Shown here: one piece after another, positions 48,417 through 60,454 of the stretch
How positions within the stretch are numbered: the stretch's first letter is position 1
How the letters are laid out: each line of letters starts with the position of its first letter
Program-made: the position numbers and the translations under genes
Notes under the pieces: model-generated
The model's input: only the letters and a program-made list of their open reading frames with translations
What the model was told of the DNA's origin: nothing
The model's database searches: none
DNA from: Phoenix dactylifera
Lineage: Eukaryota > Streptophyta > Magnoliopsida > Arecales > Arecaceae
Reading direction: 5' to 3'
NCBI RefSeq assembly: GCF_009389715.1
Contig: NC_052395.1
Coordinates: 23,183,982-23,247,981, forward strand
DNA: 64,000 nt

Positions 48417-51400
48417 TTAAGCAACTGGGGGACATGATTCAGCATCCTGTGAGGTATCAACATCCGCAGGCGGCATGAATTGCCACATAGGGAATCCAGG
48501 GTAGCCAATGACAGGCATCATCAGTTTGTGCGCTGCTGTTTGCCCTTGTGCAGCAAAAGCTGCTGGAATTACAGGAGGGTGTGCTACATAGCTTGCTCGA
48601 GCATTTAGGATCTTTATTTGCTGCTCTAGGTTCTCTTTCTCTGCCTTCAGCCTCTGTTTCTCATCACGAAGCTCATTCTTCTCAGCCTGCAGTATAATAA
48701 GATTAAATACCAGTTTAGCCTTAGCTTTAAGCTACAGCAACAAATATGTCTAAATTATTTTGTTCGTCTCAATATTATCCAGGATTTCTTCATTGGCCAA
48801 AAACAAATTCTGGATTATTCTCCAGCAATCAAAATAATCATTAATTATTCGATCATTCACACATTCTACAATTTATTGTTAACATTGCACGGATGCACAC
48901 TCATGGATTGCAAACTAATGATGCTATCAGTTATCGGAGGTAATGATATTGATCATTAAATTATTATCTACACTCTTGTTGAATTGGTGACTAACAACAA
49001 AGCATGGATAAGGGGATTTCTTGATAAACCTCCCAAATACAATTATACCACAACTAAGCATGGAAGCAATCAGATAGCAATAAATTAACCAACCGTAACC
49101 TTTCAAAACCTAAAGCCATGTTCCATAATTTATAAGTTTATAACATAATAACAGAACTACTAAATACAGTCATCAATTTCAACCAAAACAAATTCAAAAA
49201 ATTAAGTCAATTGCAAAAATCTTTATCTCCATGATCATCTCATGTAAACCAAATTCATACCCAGCAAAACAAAGAGAGCACCCAATTTTACACCCAATGG
49301 TCAAGTATGCTATAAATTAGTCTCAGATTTTATAATCTAAAGTTATTATTTTCCAAAGGACACAAGATGATATCTTAATCTTTTGCAAAGCCATTGCTGC
49401 ACACGACGGTCGCAGAACCGGCACCATGTCTCATGCTAATCAAGTACCAGGTCAGTACACGACTAGTACATACCATACTGAAACACAGCATGCAATGACA
49501 CCATGTCGGTCAGGCATCAATACTGCCATTACGTCTATGCTGACCCCCTGGCCTTTCCTAGCCATGTTTGGCAGTGTCACTTGCGGAAACAAAGGGATGC
49601 CGGCGGCAATGTTGGAGGCATCATGGAAGCTCCACAAGCTCAATCGAAGATGTAGCAGGTGGGGGGACAGGAGGTGGGGATGGGGGTACTACCAAGTGGA
49701 GCACGGGTTGGCGCAGCATCAGGCGTGACTAAATGAGGCAACAAAGGGCGGTACGGTTGCAAGAGAAATTATAAATGATAGGAACTGGTTCGGCTCAGTT
49801 CATCCCCATGACTAACCAAAATGCTCAAAAACCAGGCGGTTCGTCGCAGTTTTTACCCTGGGACCAATTTGAAAACCCCGAACCAGGATTCAATTCGATA
49901 TGCCTCAAATCAGGCAGTTCGGGATGAATCGATGAAGCCTAGATGCGCATAAGTGTATCCCTTCCATGGTTTGAACTGTCTCTATCTCTATATATTGCAT
50001 CTGTGGGTTTCCTCAGGGCCAGATTTATTGTTCTAGATGCATGAAGCTTTGTATGTGTTGCTTTCAATATTCTTTCCTTTTCTCGTTTCTTTTATTTTTA
50101 ATTTTATTTTTCTCCAAATATTTGATTGTTGTTAAGTTCATTTGCTGATTACTTCATTATATGGGTTAGATTCTCTGAATTTTAATTTATACTTGGGTTC
50201 CCACTTTTATCACTCCATTTTCTTTACATTATTTTACATGGTTTAGTTTCAGGGCATGCTGTCTTCATGTTTGCATTCAATCCCGTCTTAAATTACTTGC
50301 TTATTTTTGACAATTCAATGTATTTAATCTGGGTTTAGTCATGGTATTTTAGGTCTTTTAATTGAGTTGTTATATCTGATTCTTCAAATTTTGTGAATCT
50401 CAAGTTAGTATCAGGTTCCCCTTTTCCTTTAATCAGAATTATTTTATTTTTATATTCTTGATACATTTGGTTGACTCTTCTTAAATATCTTTGGTCTTCA
50501 TTATTCTTCACATTTATCGGGTTCATTGCGAGTCTAAAGTTAGTCTTGGCTTCATTATTCTTTTTTTGAAGGGCCACCTCTCTCTCTCTCTCTCTCTCTC
50601 TCCCCCCCTCTCCAACACCTTCCACCGGCAGCTCTTATAAGCCTGATAAGTGAACCTGTGCAACCATTCAAACATTTTCCTGAAACTTTTTCCTGGTCCT
50701 CCATGTGTCTATTGTAATTGACAGACTTTCCTTACTATCAACCATCTGATCTTGATCGCATAACGTGCTGACAGTCAGTAGACCGCATGCAAGCGTGGTT
50801 GCACTCCATGCAGATGTTCGCAGCAGCATCTTTTTTTGGCCCAAGGAATCCAAAAAGTACCTTCCGGTTAGCCTTTTTGGATGACGTTCTGAGTTGTTAC
50901 AATCCTCATAGTGAACATTCACCTTTTGCTGGCAGTTCCACTATATCCATGGCACCCTTCATCAATTCTAAAACTACTGAAGCTGAAGATCCCAAGCCAA
51001 AATTCTTTTGGTTCCATTGCCTGCTAGACACGTGACCATCCTATTCAAAACCCTATGGAAAATTACATCGGGTTTAGGGACAACAAGTATAACGGCAAGA
51101 CAACATTACAAATGTACTACCGTTTGGACGTTTAAAATAATCTCACTGAAAAATAAGATACCAAAAGTCATCAAAACTATACCTTGGTATCCAATGATAG
51201 TTTTTAGCTAAAATTCTAACTGCTTCATTTAAGGGCACCAATTTGACTCTCCAATCAATAGTATGACTCTGCTAGACCCAAAATTAAGTGATATGCATAC
51301 ATGAATACAGACATACACAAGTACAAACTTATTGATAGATAAGGCTTGCCGGCTGAAATATACTACAAAAGACTGGGCACAACAATAAACAAGCCTTCAA

Positions 51401-54400
51401 CATCTGTTTTGAATGCCTATATAATCTGATTATCGTTCATTATTATCATGTCATACAACCTCTGTCAAATACAAGCTTCTTCCATCCACAAAATCTGATC
51501 AAGTTTCTCTGGGGTCTTTTCCTATTTCCTCTTAAACAACCTCCACTAAAAATCCAAGTCCTACAAGTTAACATGGCCTCCCCTGAATCTTTGCTGCAAA
51601 TCCCCATATCATCTCAAACGCTAATACAAGCTTTATCAAATCCTTTTTCATAACATCTATCGAATTTATCTCAGGTCTTCCTCTCTTCTTTCATAACCCA
51701 TGCAACAAGTCTCTCGAGTAATTGGGATCCTCTTAAATTTTGTTTGCGCCTGCAAGATTTTAATCAGTTCTCCAATACTTTATCCTTTTGGTCCAATCTA
51801 CAGCATTTTCAAACCAAAACTTCCTTGTTCTAAAACTTTTTTAATGTCAATCCTTACTAGTTTTGCACAAAGAAATCTACGTTAAGTTCTAGATCTCGTT
51901 TACTCTCCAACAACTCCATAGGCTTAAACTCACACTTTTGTTGTAGAATTAAAACTAACACTTAAATGTTGAAAAACTTCATTAAAAATATAAGGGGGAA
52001 CTAAGTAAGTAAAAATCTGGGCAATGATAACGAAACAGATTGTCACAAAGAGCACAGTCAATACAAACAATTAATTACATTCCATCTATCTTGATATTGA
52101 GATCAAAAACTGAACAGATATGAACGTGAGATTCAACCAAAACAAAGGTGCCCCAATTTAACTCCTATGTCATCTGATTATGAACAGTAGTAAAAAAAAT
52201 CATCCTTTGATCACTAAAACTAGTTAAAATGAGAAAAATTGATCATGTCTAGTCTTAAAGATGAGGGCAAGTGCAGCACAGGACATTAAATAGCCTTCAA
52301 GACAACATATAAACTCTTGCAATACCATCTAATGTCAAAACGCTTCAACAAAATCACTTCACCTTGATCACAAAATTCAACAGTCGGTCAATAATATTAT
52401 CCTTGTCAATGGCAAAATAATAAAGAATAATGAATTACATGATCATTCAAATAAATGCAGACATTGAAAAAGGATAAACCAATCTCAGAGACAGGTATTC
52501 AAAGTGCATGACACAATTTAAATCCCAAGCTCAGATACCATCAATCTTAAGCATGTACTATCTCGTCACAGCCTATCTAGCTACATATAATAATAAAGAA
52601 ATCACATGCAGGAGCCAAATATCATGGTATGAAATGCATGCAGAGTAAAAGACTATATAATACAATCAAAGACTTTAGGTTCATGCAGTATAATGGACGT
52701 GAATATATTTGTAACACAAAAAAAAATATCCAACTAGTTTTCTCAAAATATTTATAGTTCAAACACATTGATCATAGATATACGGAAGTAGATGAAAGAT
52801 AAATTAAAATGGACCTTCAATTCTTTGATCTTCTCCTGGAGATCCTCATTTGAATCTTTCAGCTTTTGTGCTTCACTGCGTAATTGAGTCACCATGCGGA
52901 CAGCATCGCTTAAGATAGCCGCTTTGTCCATCTTCGGTGGTTTTCCTGGCTCCAAAATGGATCCCAACTCCAAGAACCTTAACATCAAGCCAAAGTTAAG
53001 AAAGCTCGCAATAAAACGAATTTTGAAGAAAAAATCAAACATCCAAAACACATCATAAGATATGTATAGGGCAGAATATATACTTATTATTCAACTTATC
53101 TCGTCTCATTTTTTCCCTGCAGGCTTTGGAGCCAGGTTGACAGGAAGATTCTGACCTAACACTGTAACTCAGAAATGCTTAGCAGCTTCAGACCAAACAA
53201 ACAAATAGCTTAAAAACATTTGAAGTCGACATTATGAGCTCATAGTGCATAAATCAAACCGTTTCTTGGAGTCTGACTCTTTGATGCCAGCAGAATCTAC
53301 AAAGGAGCCACTAATTTCCACACTGACCAACCAAAAAAAGTCACATGTCACAGAAATATGATGATCCTAAGAACACTAAAATGAAAATATGGTAACAAAG
53401 AAAAACATACTAAATGTATGAAATTCAGCATAGGAAAAACAATATCTTCAAATAAGACACAACATTTCCAAAATGAAAAGTGCAGTTTTATTTGATAAGG
53501 AGAAAAACATGTAACACTTGAAGCTCGGATAATACGAAAATGTGATCATAGCAAAATGAGCGACAATGACAACATAGATGAACTCATAACAGAAGAGCTA
53601 CTGTTAATACAAGGATTTATGAATATTTTATGATATCCAACATTTTCCCTATAGAAAATCTTACTAGGGTATTCCAAGAGACCCTAGGGTTCTAATCCAA
53701 CTTTTTTTGCTTACGTATATGTCCATTGCAATATTGTCAAATAGCCCAAGTTACTATGCAATAAAAAACACGCAGGAATTCAGAAATTAGTTACCCAGAG
53801 TCTCTAGTCTCAAAGACCAACAGATGCAAGAACTGATATTGACTTTAGGATACCTTCCAAGGGAAAATATTCAATTTATTTTTTTGAGCTAGCAGATTGT
53901 TAGATCAAGGAAGACTTTCAGCTAGGATAACAGCAAAGGTATCAGGGACAATGCACTCAATGATGGTACTTCCCACAGCACACATCAATCTAGCACCTAT
54001 GCTATTCTCCAAATCCTAATTCAGATCCTAATACCCACTCTTCAGTCTATGTTCGATCTCTATGCTTTAAAAGGGTTGTACAAGCAAACTATGTTAAGCT
54101 GCAGAAACCATCCAACCATAAGCACTGCCTCCAACTTGTAGCAACCAAATAGACCAAGGACACCAATCTACCAACTCAAACATGTTATCGCAAGACATAA
54201 TTCAAAACTCTACTATCACCTCTTGATTCAGATTCTCAAATCAAGGCCTCTTTTTATTAGAAAATGGGAAAAAGTATGTAACAACTAACAAGGAAAAGAG
54301 AGAAACTTAAGCAAAAGTTTTCCAGATCCATCTTAACTTTCAACACTAGATGGTACCCTCAAACCCTAACACAAAAGTCATTAGTTACTATAAGTCTCAT

Positions 54401-55828
54401 CTCCAGCTCAAATCTTTAAATGCTGGATATAAATTAAATAAGTTGACTACCCAAGCTCCATTTGCAAATTGTAATATCACATCCCTCCATCATCTGTAAA
54501 CCTCGTCAAACAAAAAAGGTTATGAACGACCTGCAGTTTTCTGAAAGAGCAAGCTCGAGTGTCTTAACATCCTAATATGAAGCAATATGACCTCTTCTCC
54601 CTACACAAGTCTGTCAACAATACCCACTTTTATTTCAAGATCCCCCCACCTGTGCAAATTCAACATAAATCCTTGCCTGCTTCTTAGTTACTAACAAAAC
54701 AATATCGAACATGGATATACATATTAGGCAACTATACACGGCAAACTTCGTAAGAATACTAGCCACAGCCAAAAAAGGGAAAGAAAATAATTTAAAAAAA
54801 AGAAGAAAAGGAAAGAAAATTTCTCTAATACTTAGCCAACCTCCAGTTAATCCATACACCAAAGTGATCCAATCAGAGGTCAGCTTGGCAATACCTAAAG
54901 GAAAACCAAAAGGACATGTTCCATGTCGTCTTTCTATTAAAACATAAAAATCATCCATCATGAGACCAATTATGAAATCTTCTAAATTAAGCTTGACCAA
55001 TAATTCATTTAAAAAATAATGCAAAAGGACATTCATCGCTACCCACAAAAGTCCAAGGTATCATCAATATATTGATATTGTTTCATGGGACTATGCTCTC
55101 TACCAGGTTGAAATACCAAGATAAATTATATGCAGGATGGCCCATTGATAGAATGCAAAGCGGCTATAACAGCATAATTAGAACATATAAAGTATGGCAA
55201 ATTACATAAGCAACGCAGACAAAAATAACTGAAAAACCGTTAATGAATTGCCAATCTGAACTTCAAACACAGCCACTTGGAACAATCCTCTCATGATCCT
55301 GTATCAATTTAAACTAGAGAAGATCTCATTGTGATACATACATTCGTTTATGCTCAAGAAACCCAATGTTACTGGATATATCATTTTCCAAGAATCATGA
55401 GAACCAAAGATAGCACAAGAACTTGGAGTCACATCTACAATTACAAAAAACCCTAATTATAAAGAATCTCCGGCCGCTAGTAGAAAGTAATACGGTAAAC
55501 GTTATGCATCGAAAACAACAATTTGGGATTAAAAAACCCCAGATCCCATGAAATAAAGGATAATCACCAACGAAAAATGTTGAATTTTTGGTTTATAAAG
55601 AAGACCAGAGCTCGATCCAAGAATCCCTAAAAGAAGAGGAATCTAATCGGCGGCATCAAGAAGCCATCAAGAACGCAATCTGGCATACCTGGAATTGGAG
55701 GAACTGTTGATTCCCTGGGAATTCCAGTAGAATCCGGTCCCGGGCGCCGGGAAATCGCCGCTGGCGACGGACATGTCGTCGATCAGAGGGCAATCGAAGA
55801 CCCAGTTGGTGTTCTCGGGAGAACCCAT
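48417..55828 (-). CDS. bHLH115: bHLH subgroup IVc transcription factor (ILR3/bHLH115-like)
   Basis: Five minus-strand exons (55689-55828, 53260-53322, 53084-53161, 52815-52977, 48417-48686) join in frame to 237 aa, as in the family. It begins MGSPENTNWVFDCPLIDD, the conserved IVc start; an in-frame ATG 15 codons upstream (55873) could extend it. The basic region is SKACREKMRRDKLNNK (about 78-94). The helix-loop-helix is FLELGSILEPGKPPKMDKAA and AVRMVTQLRSEAQKLK, and a leucine-zipper-like coiled coil (KELKAEKNELRDEKQRLKAE) follows. The tail has GYPGFPMWQFMPPADVDTSQ. In Arabidopsis, IVc factors (ILR3, bHLH34, bHLH104, bHLH115) activate the iron-deficiency response in the nucleus and are targeted by BRUTUS-type E3 ligases. 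The last residues, DAESCPPVA, depart from the usual DHVLRPPVA. Introns 1 (2.4 kb) and 4 (4.1 kb) are long. Confidence 0.93.
50578..50601 (+). repeat. (CT)n microsatellite inside bHLH intron 4
   Basis: About twelve CT repeats are followed by CCCCCC and CTCTCC. Confidence 0.85.
50837..50905 (+). mobile_element. TRIM LTR fragment inside bHLH intron 4
   Basis: The segment CCCAAGGAATCCAAAAAG...CTTCCGGTTAGCC...TTTTGGATGACGTTCTGAGTTGTTACAAT aligns with the last 70 bp or so of the TRIM LTR at 40019-40155 with scattered changes. It is a degenerate solo fragment in antisense to the bHLH gene. Confidence 0.7.
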
Positions 55829-56299
55829 CTCCGATCCCTCGATCAACTTCCGAGAATTACCGGTAAATTCCACTAGGGTCGGGAGGAGGACGGACTCTCT
55901 TCGGAGACGAGGGGCGGAAGGGACGCGACGGCGGAGGAGGCGAGCATGCGGGGGGCTCGGTCGCCAAGAGGTAGAGCCAACGGGTAGCGTGTTGGCCCGT
56001 CTAACCCACTTAGAACTACATTTATTTAATGATCCAGGCCTGGGCCCAAGTACTTCCCATGTGAGAGTATTTTTTTATGTTACTTGTTAAATACAACGCC
56101 AGTTTTGTCTGATGGGCTTACGTCGGTGCGAGGTGCATTTTCTGGGACTCGTTCGCGGGAAAGAGGAGGAAGGTTTCTTTGGAAAAAAATAAAATAATAT
56201 AATATAATAAAAACTAGTAAAATAATTTTTTTAAAAAAATAAAAAATTTATAGTTATATAAAAAATTATATAAAATATGAAAGGTTATTTTTTGATGGA
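55829..56299. other. Upstream region of the bHLH gene
   Basis: A GC-rich leader (55875-55990) containing polypurine stretches is likely 5' UTR and core promoter of the minus-strand bHLH gene. The DNA to its right is AT-rich. Confidence 0.45.
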
Positions 56300-56307
56300 C
56301 AGATAGT
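56300..56307 (+). repeat. Left 8-bp target-site duplication of the hAT MITE
   Basis: CAGATAGT here is repeated exactly at 56740-56747. Confidence 0.9.
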
Positions 56308-56739
56308 TAGGGCTGTAAATGGGTCGGGTCGGATCGTGTCTTGAGTGACTCCGATTGAATCTGATTTCTTGTTCGGGTCCTAATTTTGGACTCAAACCCG
56401 ACACGGTTGAAAATCGAGTCAGGTCGGATTAGGTCCATACCTACAAATTTTGACCTGACGGATCATTCGGGTCGGGTTGGGTCAGATCCATGCCTACAAT
56501 TTTGATCATGATTAGATGTTAAGAAAAATATGCAAACTAGGGTAACCCAAAAAAAAATGGATCAAGTTGGGTCTGGATCCAAGTCAAAATTGAGCGGACC
56601 TAACCCGACCCGAAAAATAGAACGGGTCCAAATTTAGGACCCGACCCAGCCCCACGGGTCCTAAAATTCGCATCGGGTCGGATCTTACGCAGGTCGGGTC
56701 GGGTCTTACGCGGGTCGACCGGACCCATTTGCAGCTCTA
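56308..56739. mobile_element. hAT-type MITE, 432 bp
   Basis: The left end TAGGGCTGTAAATGGGTC pairs with the right end, in reverse complement TAGAGCTGCAAATGGGTC (16 of 18 positions). A perfect 8-bp duplication CAGATAGT flanks it. Repeated GGGTCGGGTC/GACCCGACC motifs fill both subterminal regions. It has no coding capacity and needs a hAT transposase from elsewhere. Confidence 0.92.
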
Positions 56740-56747
56740 CAGATAGT
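56740..56747 (+). repeat. Right 8-bp target-site duplication of the hAT MITE
   Basis: CAGATAGT is identical to 56300-56307. Confidence 0.9.
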
Positions 56748-57689
56748 TGAGTTTTTTTTAAAAAAAAATATCCATGAGTTTTGAGATAGAATGAGATAAA
56801 ATAATTTTTTTATTAAAAATATAATAGGTATTTTATATAATTTTTTTGTAAATATAAATGATCAATAAAATATAAATTATCCTAAAATGTGTCACCTTTT
56901 GGTTAATTAAATATGTAAAAATTATTTTTTTAGTTATTATATACTTAGTATTTATTTTTCTAGAATAAATATTCTAACGAGAAGCGAGCCACGTTTTGTA
57001 TGAAAAATTTACATTCGATGAAGAGTTAAATATATACTGATCTTGAGCTAGCATTTCAAACACCAAACTAGCTCAAATCTACCTTATAGAGATAAAAGTG
57101 GTAATCAGCATGTCAAATCAAGTATGGTTAGGGTTGACCTTGCATATCAAAGGGTATAGAGCATGACCCAAGCTAGATCCTATTGACCCACCAGCAAGTA
57201 TGGAATGCCTGAAACAACATCACTAACCAACATTTTTTTATATAATTTTTAGACTATGTATATGGTAGCTTATCTCTGCTTTTAGTTCTAGGTCAAATGA
57301 AGTCAAATGATTCATATAGACATAACTATCAAATATCTAAGGAGGAGGCTTGACTTGAATGAGATTGGCTAGCCCTACCTAACTCGTACATCATGGGCAA
57401 GTCGGATCCAGATCGGATCAATTCAGATGAACTAGTTGGGTCAAAAAATGCTATCCTAAACAGACACTATAAGGTTTTCTTGTAGTAATTATTTTATATT
57501 TTGTTTAAGTAATTGTATCAAAGCTCAAACCCAACATCTTTACCAAGTTTCAGGCAACAGTTTTTCTCTTAAGTTAGAATTAATCTCAGTGCCAGTACCC
57601 ATGCAAACATGGACTTCGTTTCTTTAGAATAAGTTTTTAAGAATTGTAATCATTAGTGTTTGGAGAAATCCACCTGAACTTGAACCATA
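56748..57689. other. Intergenic, AT-rich
   Basis: No gene or structured repeat is seen. Confidence 0.4.
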
Positions 57690-57990
57690 GCCAAAACTAT
57701 GTAGCCTTTTTCCAATTATTTTGGGTTAGTTGTATAGATCCTTTTTGCCAAATATTCTCATTTAAAGCCTCCTCAAATGTTTGTTATTTATGGCAATACC
57801 ATCTCAGTCACTTTACCGTCACATTATCCTTCATTGTGCAACTCATACAACTCAACTAATATTCGTTTTTATTTTATTATTTCCAATTTTACTACATATC
57901 CATCTTAACATGCTTGTTTCTACCATATTTAATTTATTTTTATGTACTTCGCTATTGTCCAATACTTTGAGTTATATAACATAGCAAATC
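57690..57990 (-). mobile_element. Possible RTE-type LINE 3' end
   Basis: The stretch beginning ATAGCCAAAACTATGTAGCC and containing TTTTCCAATTATTTTGGGTT resembles, in reverse complement, the 3' end of a widespread plant RTE-like LINE. I recall this similarity from other plant genomes and cannot verify it here. No reverse transcriptase domain is present. Confidence 0.3.
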
Positions 57991-58742
57991 CGACGCGCAC
58001 CATCTAGTTTACCCAACCCGACCTGTTGCCAATCCCGACTCGGTTCTCTTTATGCCTTGTAATCAGTTATCCTCATCTCAAATTCAAAGATCTCTTGTGG
58101 GAGGAATTAAGCTAACAGACCAAACCAAATCTTTTCCCAAGGAGGAGGACTGTATCTTTGGTGTTTTCCTTGATCTCCCTTATTCTAAAGAGGTGGTCGT
58201 GTTCCCTGCACCCCATGATTCCCTGACCACTAGGAGGAGCAAGCGAGGTCCTCATGTCTCTCTCCCCACCAACTAGGACTTGGGAGAGTCTTGCCGCCCC
58301 TTTGCTCCAGACACAGTTCTAGCTCTAGTATTCCTCCTCCCCTTCAATTCGTAGAACTTTTTATTGGACTAACGTGCTCCGTGTCAATACCAATTTATTA
58401 TTATAACTCTGCTTGATTTGGGCCTTACTCGACCCAGCCCAAACTGATACGCCTGGTAAATAGACAAAAATCGTTGTAATTAAGTATACAACCACAATAG
58501 CTGCCGCATGAAAGAAGATAGAACCGCAAACATATTAATTATTACGAAGTCCAAGGGCATACACAACCATAGACAAAAGAAAAAGGATAAACTTAAACCA
58601 CATCTTGGACCGGATCCAACGATCGAACCCCAAAGTTTTGCATGACATGTTAAAGAAGAACAACGTAAGTAACATAAATGGAGGACATCCACGGCAAGAT
58701 ATCGATAGAAAGCTTTATAACTGGCAATGTGGTCAGACCAGT
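57991..58742. other. Intergenic and 3' region of NAC-A
   Basis: A frame of 74 codons at 58052-58276 is not recognisable. From about 58655 the DNA is homologous to 62986 onward, marking the left edge of the NAC duplication. Confidence 0.4.
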
Positions 58743-59338
58743 CTACTGCCTGGAGCTTCCCTCTTCTTGGATTGCGCAGATGGCCTTCTGCACTCAATTG
58801 GAACCAGACGACAAGGCAGCATCAACCATTAAAAGAGCTGTTAGGATGTGCATCATAAACTAATTCATGTGGTAACGTTCTACTACCTTATTTTTGCCAC
58901 TCTTATTGGGATGAAGGGTGTACTCAATCATGACCCAAGTCCTGGGGCCTTTATCTCGTGGAATAAATTTGAACATCTGCTTGTACATAACAGCATTACT
59001 CCCATGTCTATACGGTGTTTCTACGCCGACGCGCCGCCAGCAGCCACTATGATCTTCGACTTTTCGCTCGTCGGTCCTGGGGTTCTCGGCGCACTCAACG
59101 TAGTAATAAGATACACCTGAGCTGCGACGCGTGCTCCCAGCTGCAAGAAAAGCTAGTGAAGAAGATTGCGGGGCAGCAGAAACAGAGTATCGATGTAGTC
59201 AAGAAGATTACCATGCAGTAGATCGGGGCCGAAATGGTAAGGATTGCGAACTGGATCAATTGCTCCCCACGACGGCCTAATGTGACCACCATCGTATTCT
59301 TTGAGGTACTTTAGAAGCTCTTGATCGTCGAAGGACAT
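58743..59338 (-). CDS. NAC-A: small NAC-domain-only protein
   Basis: Three minus-strand exons (59212-59338, 58887-59140, 58743-58787) join in frame to 141 aa. Exon 1 gives MSFDDQELLKYLKEYDGG, corresponding to NAC subdomain A (DEELVxxYL), and ends FGPDLLH. Exon 2 gives SYYYVECAENPRTDERK, SGCWRRVGVETPYRHGSNAV (the place of GYWKATGxD) and TWVMIEYTLHPNK (subdomain E). Exon 3 gives KAICAIQEEGSSRQ and the stop. Introns of 71 and 99 nt are GT-AG, and the first lies in the standard NAC phase after a codon's first base. NAC proteins are plant DNA-binding transcription factors. Here the C-terminal activation region is missing and the LPPGFRFHPT start is lost, so DNA binding is uncertain. It could act as a dimerising modulator; this is inference. 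NAC-B is its head-to-head neighbour. Confidence 0.82.
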
Positions 59339-60454
59339 CCTCTGCTTCTTTGCCTATCCCTGCAATGCTTGACGGACGGATCGTGATGGACATGGCTTGG
59401 GTTTGATCCATATTAATAGAAGCCTATGGGATTGTCTCTCCCTGGGGAGAGGGAAATCCGGTGAGGAAGGAGCTTTGCTCTCCCCGGGGAGATGGAATGA
59501 GGGTCGCTAGAGACAGGGCAGGCATTTCCTTTGACAGTCTCTGTTTATCGAGGAGGAGAGCAGTAGCTAGAAGTGGTCATCAGTGATGAGTTGGATTAAG
59601 GGTCTTGCCTCCTCCTTTGGAGTTGGGGAGTTGGGTTGGGGGTGGGGAGGGGGAGGGGTTGGGGGCGGCAAGAGATGACACCCGGGTCCTTGAGGAGGGG
59701 GAAGGGTGGTGTTAGAGGGGGCGCGCTCGCTAGCCAGAGAGGCGACCCCATTCCTTAGACAAAGAGGATGGATTTTGTATGAGAAGAGGGAAACGAGCGT
59801 TGTTCCCAGTCGCTCTCCCTCCCTGGGATGACTGGATGAGGGGAAGGGGTGATGCCCGGGGTCAACATACGTGGAGCCCTCCTCGTTTCAAGATATATAG
59901 TTATTATATATGGGGGATGGGCATCGGGTTGGGAACTTGAGATGCATTCCTCACCAACTCAACCAGGTCCCGTTAAACAAATCATAGATCTGTAGCAAAA
60001 AAAAAAAAAAAAAAAACAAATCATCGATGAAGCAGTATGTCATCCCAGAATATCCGACCTTGCCTTCCCCACTCCTCAGTGAGAGTCACCTCTTTGATCC
60101 TTTCGTCACAGTTGAGGCCAAGTCCCCTCTTCCCCAAGGAGAAGGGCTGCAGTTTGGTGCTCTGGATGAACGTGGGAAGGAGATTTCAAATGACAACCCC
60201 TCATCCAATCTAGTCATCCTCATTCGATCGCTTTCCTTGAGGAGATTGGAATGCCTACTCCTCCTCGCTACCCTTCAACAAGGAACGGGGAGGCCCTTGT
60301 TTTGTTATATATGTTTTTGATGCAAAGATTGCGAGTTCGTCACCAAGGAAGGGGACAGCCCTTGCTACCACAGATAAGCTCTTATAAAGCCTACGCTCCC
60401 CCTCCTCCCCTTCCATCCATAAAAAGAACCTGAAGCTCCTGCAGGAAAGCAAAG
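59339..60454. promoter_or_regulatory. Shared upstream region between NAC-A and NAC-B
   Basis: The two start codons face away from each other across 1.1 kb, so this is a candidate bidirectional promoter. It holds a G-rich tract (59620-59720), TATA-like AT runs (59890-59910) and a poly-A run (59997-60019). A frame of 97 codons at 60027-60320 is not recognisable. Positions 59597-59770 are closely similar to 63729-63900 upstream of NAC-C. Confidence 0.5.
60383..60388 (+). promoter_or_regulatory. TATA box of NAC-B
   Basis: TATAAA lies 72 bp upstream of the NAC-B ATG, within CTCTTATAAAGCC. Spacing fits a plant core promoter with a short leader. Confidence 0.6.

Larger units (their letters stand above)
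48687..52814 (-). other. Intron 4 of the bHLH gene, 4.1 kb
   Basis: The intron holds a GC-richer insertion-like block (about 49390-49930), a (CT)n tract (50578-50601), a TRIM LTR fragment (50837-50905) and otherwise AT-rich DNA. The donor GTCCAT (52814) and the acceptor CTGCAG (48687) are usable. A frame of 100 codons at 49426-49728 is not recognisable. Confidence 0.6.

Noticed and set aside
60027-60320. 97-codon frame between NAC-A and NAC-B
   Set aside because: It is not similar to NAC or any family I know, has no splice context and lies in the presumed promoter region.
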